A stretch of 17,217 nucleotides of DNA from Acidobacteriaceae bacterium (GTDB taxonomy: Bacteria > Acidobacteriota > Terriglobia > Terriglobales > Acidobacteriaceae): positions 1 through 17,217 of the forward strand of contig JASHUF010000317.1 of NCBI GenBank assembly GCA_030040175.1, given 5' to 3'. Shown here piece by piece: positions 6,961-14,173 of this stretch; position 1 is the first letter of the stretch, and each line of letters opens with the position of its first letter. Under the pieces are notes generated by a model that saw only the letters and a program-made list of their open reading frames with translations, was not told where the DNA came from and did not search any database. A program made the position numbers and the translations under genes.

Positions 6961-8541
6961 TCAGTGCGCACCCGGCGGCGGCGCGGCATGCTTGGGCTGT
7001 TTTCTGAACAGCCACGTAAGCACAGCGCAGAAGAACGCCAGCACGGCAGTCCAGCGAAATATATCCACGTAGGCGAGCAAAGCCGCCTGCCGCTCAACCA
7101 TCTGATAGAGCAGGCCGAAAGCGCCGGAACGCGCGCTGGGCGGGCCCATCTGCCGGCCAAGGTAGCCGAAGAGCGTGGCCGACCTCTGCTCGAGTTCCGC
7201 GGTTGAAGGCGCGAGGTGCGCAACCAGATACGTCTGATGCGCAGCCGCGCGCCGCACCAGCGAGGTGGTGGCAATGGAGATGCCAATCGATCCACCGATA
7301 TTGCGCAGCATGTTGAATAGCCCGGTGGCGTTGCCCATTTTTTCATTGGGAATCGTCGAGACGGTCATGGTGGCCAGCGGCACAAACACGAAGCTGAGCG
7401 TAAAGCCGGTAAAGATGATCGGCGCCAGCAACGTCCAGGGGCCGATGCTGAGATTGACGCTGCCAAAAATGTACGAGCAGACGCTGAAACCCAGAAAGCC
7501 GCCGCAGAGCAGTTTGCGCTGATCGACGCGGGACCCGAGATATCCCACCACCGGCGAGCCGACAAAGGACCCGAAGCCGCGCGGGCCCACCACCCATCCG
7601 GCGCTATAGGCCGTGTACCCGAGCACCTCCTGATAAAAAAGCGGCAACATGGCGATGGTGATGTAAATGCACATGCCCAGCAGGGCGATCATCAGGCAGC
7701 CGGTGCGGAAGTTGCGGTCTTTCAGCACGTGAAGATCGACCAGCCCCTTGGGATCGGACCATTCGCGCCAGATCCAGAGAATGAGCCCGATTATGGTCGC
7801 CGCAACCGCCCAGCGCACCCACACCGCGCCAAACCAGTCGTCCTCCTGGCCTTTGTCGAGCACCACCTGCAGGCAGCCGGTCCACACAATCAGCAGGCCG
7901 AAGCCGATATTGTCGAACGCGCTCACCTTCGCATTCCTGATGTACGGCGGATCGTGCACAAACCGCGCGATGAGGAACACGGCCAGGATGCCCACGGGAA
8001 TGTTGATATAGAACGCGTAGCGCCAGCTGTAGGTATCGGTAAGCCAGCCGCCCAGCGTGGGCCCCAATACCGGAGCTACCACGATGCCCAGCGCGTAGGC
8101 AGCCATGGCCGCGGAGCGCTTGGCCGGCGGAAAGCTCTCGAGCAATATTGACTGGGAGAGCGGCTGCAAAGCGCCGCCGCCGGCGCCCTGCACCACGCGC
8201 GCCAGCAGGATCACCGCAAGCGAGGGCGCAGCTCCGCAGAAGAACGACGCGACCGTAAAGATGGTGACGCAGATGAGCAGAAACCGCTTGCGCCCGAATC
8301 GCCGTGCGAACCAATTGGAAGCCGGCAGAATCACCGCATTCGCCACCAGGTAGCTCGTCAGCACCCACGTGGCTTCGGAGTTCGAGGCTGAGAGTGACCC
8401 GGCGATGTAGGGCAGCGCCACCGACGCAATGGCGGTGTCGAGCACCTCCATGAACGTGGGCAGCATCACGGCCACGGTGATCAGCCACGGGTTGACGCCC
8501 TGGGTGAGCGGAAAACGGGCGTGTGCAGCATCCGTGGTCAT
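6961..8541 (-). CDS. DHA2-type MFS multidrug efflux transporter (EmrB/QacA-like)
   Basis: Inner-membrane drug/proton antiporter of the 14-helix DHA2 subfamily, 526 residues from ATG 8541. Motifs: LDTAIASVALPYIA (34-47, family motif in helix 1), motif A variant NWFARRFGRKR (76-86), ARVVQGAGGGALQPL (114-128), motif C region GIVVAPVLGPTLGG (152-165), and SWRYAFYINIPVG (172-184). The C-terminal half retains repeated hydrophobic helices, ending in a short basic/proline tail. An in-frame extension to 8658 would add 39 hydrophilic residues before the usual family start and is rejected; AAGG precedes ATG 8541. No MFP (EmrA) or TolC partner is adjacent. Substrate is unknown. It diverges from the DHH gene. 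Confidence 0.93.
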   Translation of the reverse strand: MTTDAAHARFPLTQGVNPWLITVAVMLPTFMEVLDTAIASVALPYIAGSLSASNSEATWVLTSYLVANAVILPASNWFARRFGRKRFLLICVTIFTVASFFCGAAPSLAVILLARVVQGAGGGALQPLSQSILLESFPPAKRSAAMAAYALGIVVAPVLGPTLGGWLTDTYSWRYAFYINIPVGILAVFLIARFVHDPPYIRNAKVSAFDNIGFGLLIVWTGCLQVVLDKGQEDDWFGAVWVRWAVAATIIGLILWIWREWSDPKGLVDLHVLKDRNFRTGCLMIALLGMCIYITIAMLPLFYQEVLGYTAYSAGWVVGPRGFGSFVGSPVVGYLGSRVDQRKLLCGGFLGFSVCSYIFGSVNLSIGPWTLLAPIIFTGFTLSFVFVPLATMTVSTIPNEKMGNATGLFNMLRNIGGSIGISIATTSLVRRAAAHQTYLVAHLAPSTAELEQRSATLFGYLGRQMGPPSARSGAFGLLYQMVERQAALLAYVDIFRWTAVLAFFCAVLTWLFRKQPKHAAPPPGAH

Positions 8542-8649
8542 CGCGCAGGAACCTTTTGAGGGTACATGATCGCTGCGCTCGCCGCCAATGATGCACGCCG
8601 CCCGGCGCGCCGCGGTTTCACCATCTGGCTCGCGCCTCCGCCGCCCTCC

Positions 8650-8680
8650 TTGACACAAACGGCCAAGCCCTTGATGCTAT
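8650..8680 (+). promoter_or_regulatory. Candidate promoter of DHH phosphoesterase gene
   Basis: Perfect TTGACA at 8650-8655 with GATGCT at 8673-8678 (17-base spacer), or TGCTAT at 8675-8680 (19). Transcription from here would begin near 8686, leaving a leader of about 40 bases to the TTG start at 8728. This supports that start over in-frame codons upstream. Confidence 0.5.
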
Positions 8681-8727
8681 TCAGTTCCGGTTCCTTTGAA
8701 TTTCTCCCCCGCGGAGGATCCCAGGTT

Positions 8728-9729
8728 TTGCGCATTCGCGTCTTTTACCACGACAAGTGCTTCGACGGAGCATGCTCGGCAGCCCTCTTCACCCGGTTCC
8801 ATCGCGAGCGGATCGCCCCGGGCGCGGGCTACGAGTACCACGGCCTGGTGCATCGCGCCGGCGCGCTGTTCGATGAGAGCGAATTCTCCGGCGACGAGAA
8901 CGCCATCGTCGACTTCAAATATTCCTCTTCGCCGCGCATCACCTGGTGGTTCGATCATCACCTTTCGGCCTTTCTTACTCCGCAGGATCAGGCGCATTTT
9001 CTCGCCTGCCAGCAGGACCCCGTCTGCGCCGCGCACAAGTTCTTCGATCCCGCGTACACCTCCTGCACCAGCCTTCTTGCCCACATTGCCTCCACGCGCT
9101 ATGGCTTCTCCACTGCGCCGGTCTCCGACCTCATCCGCTGGGCCGATATTGTGGACGGCGCCCGCTATGAGAGCCCGCAGGCCGCCGTCGAAATGGCCGC
9201 CCCGGCCATGAAGCTCACGCTCATCATCGAGTCCGCGCAGGACCCCGCTTTCATTCCCCGCCTCATCCCGCTGCTTACGGAGATGCCGCTCGCCGAAATC
9301 CTGCGTCAGCCCTTCGTTGCGCCGCTTCTGCCTCCATTGCTCGAGCGGCACCGCGCGGCCATTTCGCTCATCCGCAGCCGCGCCGAAGAAAAGGACGGCA
9401 CCATTTTTTTCGATATCACCGATCACCCTTTGGAGGGCTTCAACAAATTCATCCCCTATTACCTCTATCCGGGCGCCACGTATTCCATCGGCCTCTCCAA
9501 ATCGAGTTTCCGCACCAAGGTCGCCGTGGGCTCCAATCCCTGGACCAAAGCCGACCCGGCCCGCATGCTGAATCTGGCGCAGATTTGCGAGCGCTACGGC
9601 GGGGGCGGCCACGCCCGCGTGGGCGCCATCAGCTTTCCGCCCGACAAGGAGGAGCAGGCCCGCGCTGCAGCCGCGGAGATCGTAGCCGAGCTGCGCACGC
9701 ACAATCCGCTCGCCGAGCGCATTTCCTGA
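8728..9729 (+). CDS. DHH/DHHA1 family phosphoesterase
   Basis: Predicted metal-dependent phosphoesterase, 333 residues from TTG 8728. The TTG is preceded by GGAGGA at 9-base spacing and by a promoter-like TTGACA, so I prefer it to the ATG at 8566 or 8674. Motifs: FYHDKCFDGACSAALF (6-21, H8/D9/D13), AIVDFKYS (59-66), WWFDHHLSAF (the DHH motif, 74-83), and near the C terminus YGGGGHARVGAISF, the DHHA1 glycine/histidine motif. The YHDKxFDG variant of the first motif differs from the HxDxDG of NrnA/RecJ, so the exact substrate (short oligonucleotide, cyclic dinucleotide or other) is open. The TGA stop lies inside the left repeat of the second 109-bp element, so the last three residues are encoded by the element. 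Confidence 0.9.
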   Translation: MRIRVFYHDKCFDGACSAALFTRFHRERIAPGAGYEYHGLVHRAGALFDESEFSGDENAIVDFKYSSSPRITWWFDHHLSAFLTPQDQAHFLACQQDPVCAAHKFFDPAYTSCTSLLAHIASTRYGFSTAPVSDLIRWADIVDGARYESPQAAVEMAAPAMKLTLIIESAQDPAFIPRLIPLLTEMPLAEILRQPFVAPLLPPLLERHRAAISLIRSRAEEKDGTIFFDITDHPLEGFNKFIPYYLYPGATYSIGLSKSSFRTKVAVGSNPWTKADPARMLNLAQICERYGGGGHARVGAISFPPDKEEQARAAAAEIVAELRTHNPLAERIS

Positions 9730-9827
9730 GTCGCTGTATCGCGAAGACGGAAGGCGGAGTCGACGCCACCAACAGGGAGCGGCGACCTTACGAGGAAATG
9801 AAAAGGACACAATAACTCAGAAAATGC
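9719..9827 (-). mobile_element. 109-bp MITE-like element, copy 2 (inverted)
   Basis: Ends are GCATTTCCTGAGT (9719-9731, one mismatch to copy 1's repeat) and ACTCAGAAAATGC (9815-9827). Reverse-complemented, it aligns without gaps over all 109 bases with copy 1 at 6756-6864, with 8 differences. It lies between the convergent DHH and small membrane-protein genes and supplies the DHH stop codon (9727-9729). No target duplication is evident at its borders. With copy 1 it brackets about 2.85 kb. Confidence 0.8.
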
Positions 9828-9872
9828 CGCAGCCCCGGCGCATCCGTCGTTTGGGAGCCCTTGGGAACGGGA

Positions 9873-10334
9873 TCAATGCTGGGTGAGAAGAAAGAGAATG
9901 AACGCGCCCACCAGGTGGATCACGATCAGCAATCCGATGGCCGCGCCTACTCCCAGGCGGCGCCGCAGATTGAACGTCGTCAGCGCGCCTTCCAGCGGGA
10001 ACTGCGCCAGCAGAATGTACTGCGGCAACTGACTCGAATATTCGCCATAGAGCCGGAACTGCGGCTGGCTGGCAATCAGAACGTAGGGAAATACCGCGCG
10101 CGCCACCCACCCCAGATGCTGATCGGGTGCGGTGAGGAAATCCAGGATTCGAGGCGCTATGAACGCCAGCGCACCACCGATGAGCATCGGCCAAACCACG
10201 GAAAAGAAAGAAGGCGGGGCGCCACGCTTTTCCAGCACCTCTTTTTCCTGGTCGAACGGATGCAGAACGTTTTCGCGCTCCGCTGCGGGGGAGCGGCCTT
10301 TGGCAGGGGGAATCATGCCCGGTATCTCAGACAT
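9873..10334 (-). CDS. Small integral membrane protein (paralogue A)
   Basis: 153 residues from ATG 10334 (MSEIPGMIPPAKG), with GGAAAGG just upstream; a longer start at 10376 lacks support. The N-terminal ~40 residues are hydrophilic. Predicted membrane segments lie at about 44-66, 78-90, 103-116 (weak) and 130-150, ending LLTQH. It shares the core LPQ-x-IL-x-AQFPLEG (103-116) and overall hydropathy with the next gene upstream, so the two are paralogues. I do not recognise the family or its function. It is convergent with the DHH gene. Confidence 0.72.
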   Translation of the reverse strand: MSEIPGMIPPAKGRSPAAERENVLHPFDQEKEVLEKRGAPPSFFSVVWPMLIGGALAFIAPRILDFLTAPDQHLGWVARAVFPYVLIASQPQFRLYGEYSSQLPQYILLAQFPLEGALTTFNLRRRLGVGAAIGLLIVIHLVGAFILFLLTQH

Positions 10335-10463
10335 AGCCTTTCCGGCAGAAAGCACTATTGGAAAAATTACATCCATGATGGGCTACCGCGTGTACGGATG
10401 CAAGCAATTTCTTCCCTCCGCATCACACGAAGGTTGTATTGAAGGCGGTCAGAAAGTCCGGGC

Positions 10464-10961
10464 TCAGCGAACAAAAAGAGGGTTGAGAATCCCGCTCACC
10501 ATCGCCAGTTGCACCACGGCAAGAAAATGAAAGTAGAAGATTTGCCCGGTCACGCCCGGAATGCTGACGTGGCGTTTGAGAACCATGCGCGCCACCAGGC
10601 CCTCGAGCGGAAATTGTGCATAGAGAATCACCTGCGGCAGAGTGCGCGCCACCCGCTCGTTGATGGCAACCTCGGGCCGGTGCGCCAGCAGCGTAAATGG
10701 GAACACCAGCCACATGCCCCAGGGATGCGCGCGCATCAGGAACGCGCGCAGCTCGGGCGCGAACAGGCCCAGTAGCAACCCCACCCCGATCGGCCACAGC
10801 CGCGCCACCCAGCCCAGTCGAAGTCTGCGGCGCTGCCCGCGATGCCACAGGCAGTACAGCGCCTGCTCGGCCTCGATCTGATTCATGTGCGTGGGAAAAG
10901 TAGCCCTCAGGGCGCGGAAGCGCTCGGTGCAGATTTCGGGATCGAGCGAAAGTTCGTGCAT
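10464..10961 (-). CDS. Small integral membrane protein (paralogue B)
   Basis: 165 residues from ATG 10961 (MHELSLDPEICTERFRALRA). A charged, soluble N-terminal ~50 residues precede three or four hydrophobic segments (about 54-75, 80-93, 110-120, 140-160). LPQVILYAQFPLEG (108-121) matches LPQYILLAQFPLEG of the gene 129 bp downstream, and both end in a long hydrophobic helix. The pair is probably an old tandem duplication. Function unknown. The ribosome site is weak (A-rich, AAAGAGA). A 111-bp palindromic element lies immediately upstream. Confidence 0.75.
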   Translation of the reverse strand: MHELSLDPEICTERFRALRATFPTHMNQIEAEQALYCLWHRGQRRRLRLGWVARLWPIGVGLLLGLFAPELRAFLMRAHPWGMWLVFPFTLLAHRPEVAINERVARTLPQVILYAQFPLEGLVARMVLKRHVSIPGVTGQIFYFHFLAVVQLAMVSGILNPLFVR

Positions 10962-10975
10962 AGTCTCTTTTTTTG

Positions 10976-11086
10976 AGCGTTTCAGGAGATATCGCGGAGT
11001 CTCGGCCAGAGTGCCGGGCCGTCGCTCCTTGGAGTCGCGCCCGCTTAGGACTCTTGGCTTCGCGCGGCGTCGCTCCCTGAAACGCT
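10976..11086. repeat. 111-bp inverted-repeat (MITE/REP-like) element
   Basis: Perfect 11-bp ends AGCGTTTCAGG (10976-10986) and CCTGAAACGCT (11076-11086) enclose a GC-rich interior. The interior carries further partial symmetry (GCCAGAGTGCC against GGACTCTTGGC) and a CTCCTTGGAG palindrome. Size and design resemble the 109-bp element, but the sequence is different. There is no coding capacity. It begins 15 bases upstream of the paralogue B start codon, so it lies in that gene's leader or promoter region. It is the only copy in the window, so mobility is inferred. Confidence 0.5.
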
Positions 11087-11095
11087 GCGTGGCCC

Positions 11096-11131
11096 CGGTT
11101 CAACGCACGAACCGATGAGAAATTACTCATC
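11096..11131. promoter_or_regulatory. Two adjoining inverted repeats in HD/membrane-gene gap
   Basis: CGGTTC-N7-GAACCG (11096-11114) shares its last base with GATGAG-N6-CTCATC (11114-11131). They lie in the gap downstream of the HD gene and upstream of the palindromic element. They may be a weak transcription end for the HD gene or an operator for paralogue B. No T-run gives a classical terminator. The rest of 11132-11267 shows nothing beyond a GGTCCGGACC palindrome near 11190. Confidence 0.3.
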
Positions 11132-11267
11132 ATCTTAAAGGCACGGCGCATTCGCGCAGCTGTGAATAACTTGGGTGAAATTGATGGGTCCGGACCGCTG
11201 ACGATCTGCGCCCCATGCCGGATTGCAGCGCGTCCTGCTCGCCGAACTTCGGAAGGGTCGCCGCGGC

Positions 11268-11873
11268 TCAAAGCCCCAGGTCGCCCGCTCGGCGCTTCAT
11301 CGCTTCCAGACAGAATGCGATGTGCGCATCGAGCTCCACACCCAGCTCCGCCGCGCCCTGCATCACATCGTCGCGGTTCACGCCCCTGGCGAAGGCCTTG
11401 TCTTTCATTTTCTTGCGCACGCTGGCGACTTCCACGTCGGCAATGGCTCGCGACGGCTTGACCAGCGCGCAGGCCGTCAGGAAGCCGGCCAGCTCGTCGC
11501 AGGCAAACAGCGCTCTCGCCAGGTGCGTCGCGCGCGGCACGCCCGAGTAGTGCGCGTGACCCAGGATCGCCGTGCGCAGCGCCTCCGGCCATCCCAGCCG
11601 TTCCAGCTCCTTCACGCCCACAAACGGGTGCTCGGCGGCCGTCGGGTGCCGTTCGTAGTCGAAGTCGTGGAGAAGAGCGGTCGTTGAATAGAGCTCGATC
11701 AACGCCGCCCGCTCTTCCCCGGTGAGTTCCAGCCGGTTGGCCTCCGCTTCGCCATAGGCCGCCACGCACGCCTCCACCGCCAGCGCATGTTTGCGCAGGT
11801 TCTCGCTCGCGGTCCATTCCATTAACAATCGCCACGCCTGTTCGCGGCCATAGGAATGGTTGCATGGATTCAT
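11268..11873 (-). CDS. HD-domain phosphohydrolase
   Basis: 201 residues from ATG 11873, with GAGGAG about 12 bases upstream. The N terminus GREQAWRLLMEWTASENLRKHALAVEA is the usual opening of compact HD proteins. Metal and catalytic residues visible: H29 (RKHALAVE), H69-D70 (ALLHDFDYERHP), H106/H108 (ILGHAHYSG) and D126 (ACDELAGF). This is the single-domain HD type, likely a cytoplasmic nucleotide or phosphate-ester hydrolase; the substrate is not determinable. It diverges from the zinc-ribbon/XRE regulator, with start codons 193 bp apart. Confidence 0.88.
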   Translation of the reverse strand: MNPCNHSYGREQAWRLLMEWTASENLRKHALAVEACVAAYGEAEANRLELTGEERAALIELYSTTALLHDFDYERHPTAAEHPFVGVKELERLGWPEALRTAILGHAHYSGVPRATHLARALFACDELAGFLTACALVKPSRAIADVEVASVRKKMKDKAFARGVNRDDVMQGAAELGVELDAHIAFCLEAMKRRAGDLGL

Positions 11874-11953
11874 CTTCTTTATTTTCTCCTCGGTTGCTTA
11901 CCTTGGTTCGCGATTTTCCGGCATTTTTCGGGTTTTACGCCGTTATTTTCTGT

Positions 11954-11982
11954 TTGACCCCAAGTTTCTACTTGACAATTAT
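11954..11982 (+). promoter_or_regulatory. Candidate promoter and operator of the XRE regulator
   Basis: TTGACC (11954-11959), 17-base spacer, AATTAT (11977-11982). The spacer contains the inverted repeat CAAGT-TTCT-ACTTG (11961-11974), well placed for repression by a dimeric regulator such as the HTH protein encoded downstream. An alternative TTGACA occurs at 11972-11977 but has no good -10. Confidence 0.45.
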
Positions 11983-12002
11983 GGTTCACTTCCCGGAGAG
12001 TA

Positions 12003-12028
12003 GCACCTATCGGTGCAAAAAAGGCACC
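12003..12028 (+). promoter_or_regulatory. Alternative hairpins in XRE leader
   Basis: GCACC (12003-12007), GGTGC (12012-12016) and GCACC (12024-12028) occur in a row. The middle block can pair with either neighbour: a TATC loop on the left or an AAAAAAG loop on the right. The two hairpins are mutually exclusive and lie between the predicted transcription start and ATG 12067. No T-run follows. This could affect translation or be chance. Confidence 0.25.
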
Positions 12029-12066
12029 GCGGAGACGCAAGCTCTGGCGCTTCCGCAACTGGCCCG

Positions 12067-12603
12067 ATGGCAACCACTTTAGCAAGCGTGGAAACACGCG
12101 AGGTTGTGCGGTGTGAGTACTGCCGCCTCATGCAGTACCGAACCAGCAACTCTCTTTGCAGGAGATGCCGCAGGCCCCTCGACCTTGAGGAGCCCGTACA
12201 CTTGGCCCCGCAACTGGTGGCCAGCCCGCCCGCTCAAAACACAACGGAAGCCGGATTGCGGGTGGCCGCGCAGGTGCGCGAGATTCGCCGCGCGCGGCAT
12301 TTGAGCCAGCGCCAGCTTGCCGGACGCATGCAGGTGCCCCGCACCTACATCTCGAAGATCGAGAACGGCAAAGCGATTCCCACACTGGGGTCGCTCGAGC
12401 GCCTCGCCTCGGCCCTGGAAGTGGACGTCTGCCAGTTGGTCCGCGACGCCCGCAGCCTGCGCGAGGAAGAGGTCGCTGCCATTCTCAGCGAGCCGTTCCT
12501 GGCCGAGATTGCGGCGCTGCTCCCGGCCCTCGACTCCTTGCACCGCACGCTGCTCTATGGCGCCGTGCGGGATGCCGCCATCGGACGCCGCCGGACCGCG
12601 TGA
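12067..12603 (+). CDS. Zinc-ribbon XRE-family transcriptional regulator
   Basis: 178 residues from ATG 12067; a GTG at 12013 would add an odd 18-residue leader that overlaps the hairpins. No strong Shine-Dalgarno is seen. The N-terminal four-cysteine knuckle is C16-EY-C19...C31-RR-C34 in VRCEYCRLMQYRTSNSLCRR, predicted to bind zinc. A Cro/C1-type HTH spans about 65-123 (LRVAAQVREIRRARHLSQRQ and VPRTYISKIENGKAIPTLGS). A helical C-terminal part (135-175) may dimerise. It is probably a DNA-binding regulator; its target is unknown, perhaps its own promoter, given the inverted repeat there. The zinc-ribbon/XRE fusion is a type I associate with acidobacteria. Confidence 0.88.
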   Translation: MATTLASVETREVVRCEYCRLMQYRTSNSLCRRCRRPLDLEEPVHLAPQLVASPPAQNTTEAGLRVAAQVREIRRARHLSQRQLAGRMQVPRTYISKIENGKAIPTLGSLERLASALEVDVCQLVRDARSLREEEVAAILSEPFLAEIAALLPALDSLHRTLLYGAVRDAAIGRRRTA

Positions 12604-12883
12604 TCCGCGAGCAGGTGGCGAACCGCCCCGGTGCGCGGCCTCCGCGCAATGCGGCTGCTTGTGAGGAGTGGTTTTTCCCGCGCCCGTGCGATTGCGGCGC
12701 CTAGGCGCTTGTGCTAGGTTCGATGGTGTTACCCCCGGCTCCGGCTTCGAGGGGTTGCACGCCGGGCGGAGGCAGGGTCCGCGAGCGGATCTCGTTCGAT
12801 GCGGACGCGTGTCTGCATTCCATTCCGGACGGCCCCCGGGTCGCCTGCGTGGAAACCGTAACCGCATAGTTGAGGCGAGCCCT
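12604..12883. other. 280-bp gap upstream of uppS, no gene recognised
   Basis: GC-rich gap between the regulator and uppS. It contains a perfect 12-bp palindrome GCGCCTAGGCGC (12697-12708). The uppS frame stays open back to 12668, but that upstream translation does not resemble UppS and has no family counterpart. No tRNA, SRP RNA or 6S motif was recognised. It may hold the uppS promoter and leader, but no convincing -35/-10 pair was found. Confidence 0.4.
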
Positions 12884-13717
12884 TTGTCTTCTTCCTGCAC
12901 GCTGCGCATCCACGAGCTCTCTCCGGAGGAGCGTGCCGTCTATGCCGCGCTGAAGCCCGAGCGCCTGCCCGACCATGTAGCCATCATCATGGACGGCAAC
13001 GGCCGCTGGGCCGGCCGCCGCTCGCTCAAGCGCTTCCTCGGCCACCAGCAGGGCGCGCGCAGCGTGCAACTGGTCACGGAGACGGCCTCGCGCATTGGCC
13101 TGCCCTGGCTCACGCTGTACGCCTTTTCCCTTGAAAACAATCTTCGCCGTCCGCGCGCCGAGGTCAGCTTTCTCATGCGCCTGCTCAAGAGCTACCTCGA
13201 GAGCAACGTGCAGCGCATGATGGACAACAATGTGCGCATGCGCTACATTGGCCGCACCCGCGACCTTCCGCCCGATGTGCAGGAAAAGATGCGCTGGGTT
13301 GAGGACACCACCGCGCGCAACACCGGCACCACCCTCACCCTGGCGTTGAACTACGGCGGCCGTTCCGAGATCGTCGATGCCTTCCGCGGCCTCGCGGCGG
13401 AGATGAAGCTCAAGCACTTGAGCCCCGACCGCATCAGCGAAGAAGATATTCACCGCCATCTCTATACCGCGCACATGCCCGATCCCGACCTGCTTATCCG
13501 CACCTCGGGCGAGATGCGCATCTCCAATTACCTGCTCTGGCAGATCGCCTATACCGAGATCTACGTCACCGAGCGCCTCTGGCCCGACTTCCGCGGCATC
13601 CACCTGCTCGAGGCCATCGCCGACTTCCAGCGACGCGAGCGCCGCTACGGCGGCATCGGCGAGGACGGCGGCGAAGTGGAAGAAGATCCCGCGCGCATTC
13701 ACATCGCGGCCGGCTGA
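12884..13717 (+). CDS. uppS: Isoprenyl transferase (undecaprenyl diphosphate synthase)
   Basis: Cis-prenyltransferase adding isopentenyl units to farnesyl diphosphate to make the C55 carrier for peptidoglycan and other envelope polymers. 277 residues from TTG 12884, chosen because GAGG lies 8 bases upstream and the N terminus then has family length; typical size is about 250. Motifs: HVAIIMDGNGRWA (catalytic D37), GHQQGARS, LYAFSLENNLRRP, LNYGGRSEIVDA, PDLLIRTSGEMRISNYLLWQ, and TERLWPDF near the C terminus. The C-terminal EEDPARIHIAAG tail is variable. It is first in the uppS-cdsA-dxr-rseP order, but separated from cdsA by an opposite-strand toxin-antitoxin pair. Confidence 0.96.
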   Translation: MSSSCTLRIHELSPEERAVYAALKPERLPDHVAIIMDGNGRWAGRRSLKRFLGHQQGARSVQLVTETASRIGLPWLTLYAFSLENNLRRPRAEVSFLMRLLKSYLESNVQRMMDNNVRMRYIGRTRDLPPDVQEKMRWVEDTTARNTGTTLTLALNYGGRSEIVDAFRGLAAEMKLKHLSPDRISEEDIHRHLYTAHMPDPDLLIRTSGEMRISNYLLWQIAYTEIYVTERLWPDFRGIHLLEAIADFQRRERRYGGIGEDGGEVEEDPARIHIAAG

Positions 13718-13747
13718 GACGCCCACGCGCGCAATTCGTACACCCCA

Positions 13748-14173
13748 TCAGAGCACGGATGAATTGAAGTTTGCGATGAATTGTATGCCGGGCACATCGA
13801 GCCTGAAGAGGTTCGTGTCAGCGGTCAGATAGAGATCGATACCGGCCGACGACGCGCACGCCAGGTGAACGGCATCGGCGATCTTCACCTTATGCTTCGA
13901 TCGCAACAAGCCGAAGGGTGCGACCGCGCCCTCATCGAACGGGAGGAGCGAAAAGCCCATTTCGTGAATCACGCGTGTGACCTGGTCCGCAGTCTGAGGG
14001 GCCTGTGATTTACCGGCGCCCGCCATCAACTCTCCCAGGGCAAGATAACTGGTAAATAGAGAGTCATTCCGCTGGTAGGAGCGATCGAGGATTTCTCTTG
14101 CCCTCCCGGCAAATTTCGGATGGTCTTCCAGGAGATATATAAACAGCATCGTATCCCAGAAGATGCGGCTCAT
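13748..14173 (-). CDS. PIN-domain toxin (VapC-like ribonuclease)
   Basis: 141 residues. The PIN acidic quartet is present: D7 (IFWDTMLFIYLLE), E48 (LALGELMAG), D100 (VKIADAVHLACA) and D119 (LTADTNLFRL), as expected for a Mg-dependent RNase toxin. The ATG at 14173 overlaps the TGA of the upstream gene as ATGA, the usual antitoxin-then-toxin coupling. It is convergent with uppS, ending 30 bp past the uppS stop. VapC-family members commonly cut tRNA or rRNA; the target here is unknown. The gene is intact. Confidence 0.9.
   Translation of the reverse strand: MSRIFWDTMLFIYLLEDHPKFAGRAREILDRSYQRNDSLFTSYLALGELMAGAGKSQAPQTADQVTRVIHEMGFSLLPFDEGAVAPFGLLRSKHKVKIADAVHLACASSAGIDLYLTADTNLFRLDVPGIQFIANFNSSVL

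Noticed and set aside
8542..8658. N-terminal extension of the efflux transporter
   Set aside because: Would add 39 charged residues before the conserved DHA2 start and overlap the divergent gene's promoter region; ATG 8541 fits the family.
8677..9810. 377-codon minus-strand open frame opposite the DHH gene
   Set aside because: Starts inside the 109-bp element and mirrors a clear DHH/DHHA1 gene; Gly/Ala/Arg-rich antisense.
11864..12082. 72-codon plus-strand frame with a hydrophobic stretch upstream of the XRE gene
   Set aside because: Covers the predicted promoter and operator; no ribosome site and AT-rich intergenic composition.
12604..12883. Small RNA (SRP 4.5S or 6S) in the gap before uppS
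   Set aside because: No conserved SRP tetraloop/GGAAG motif or 6S central bubble recognised; only a short palindrome.
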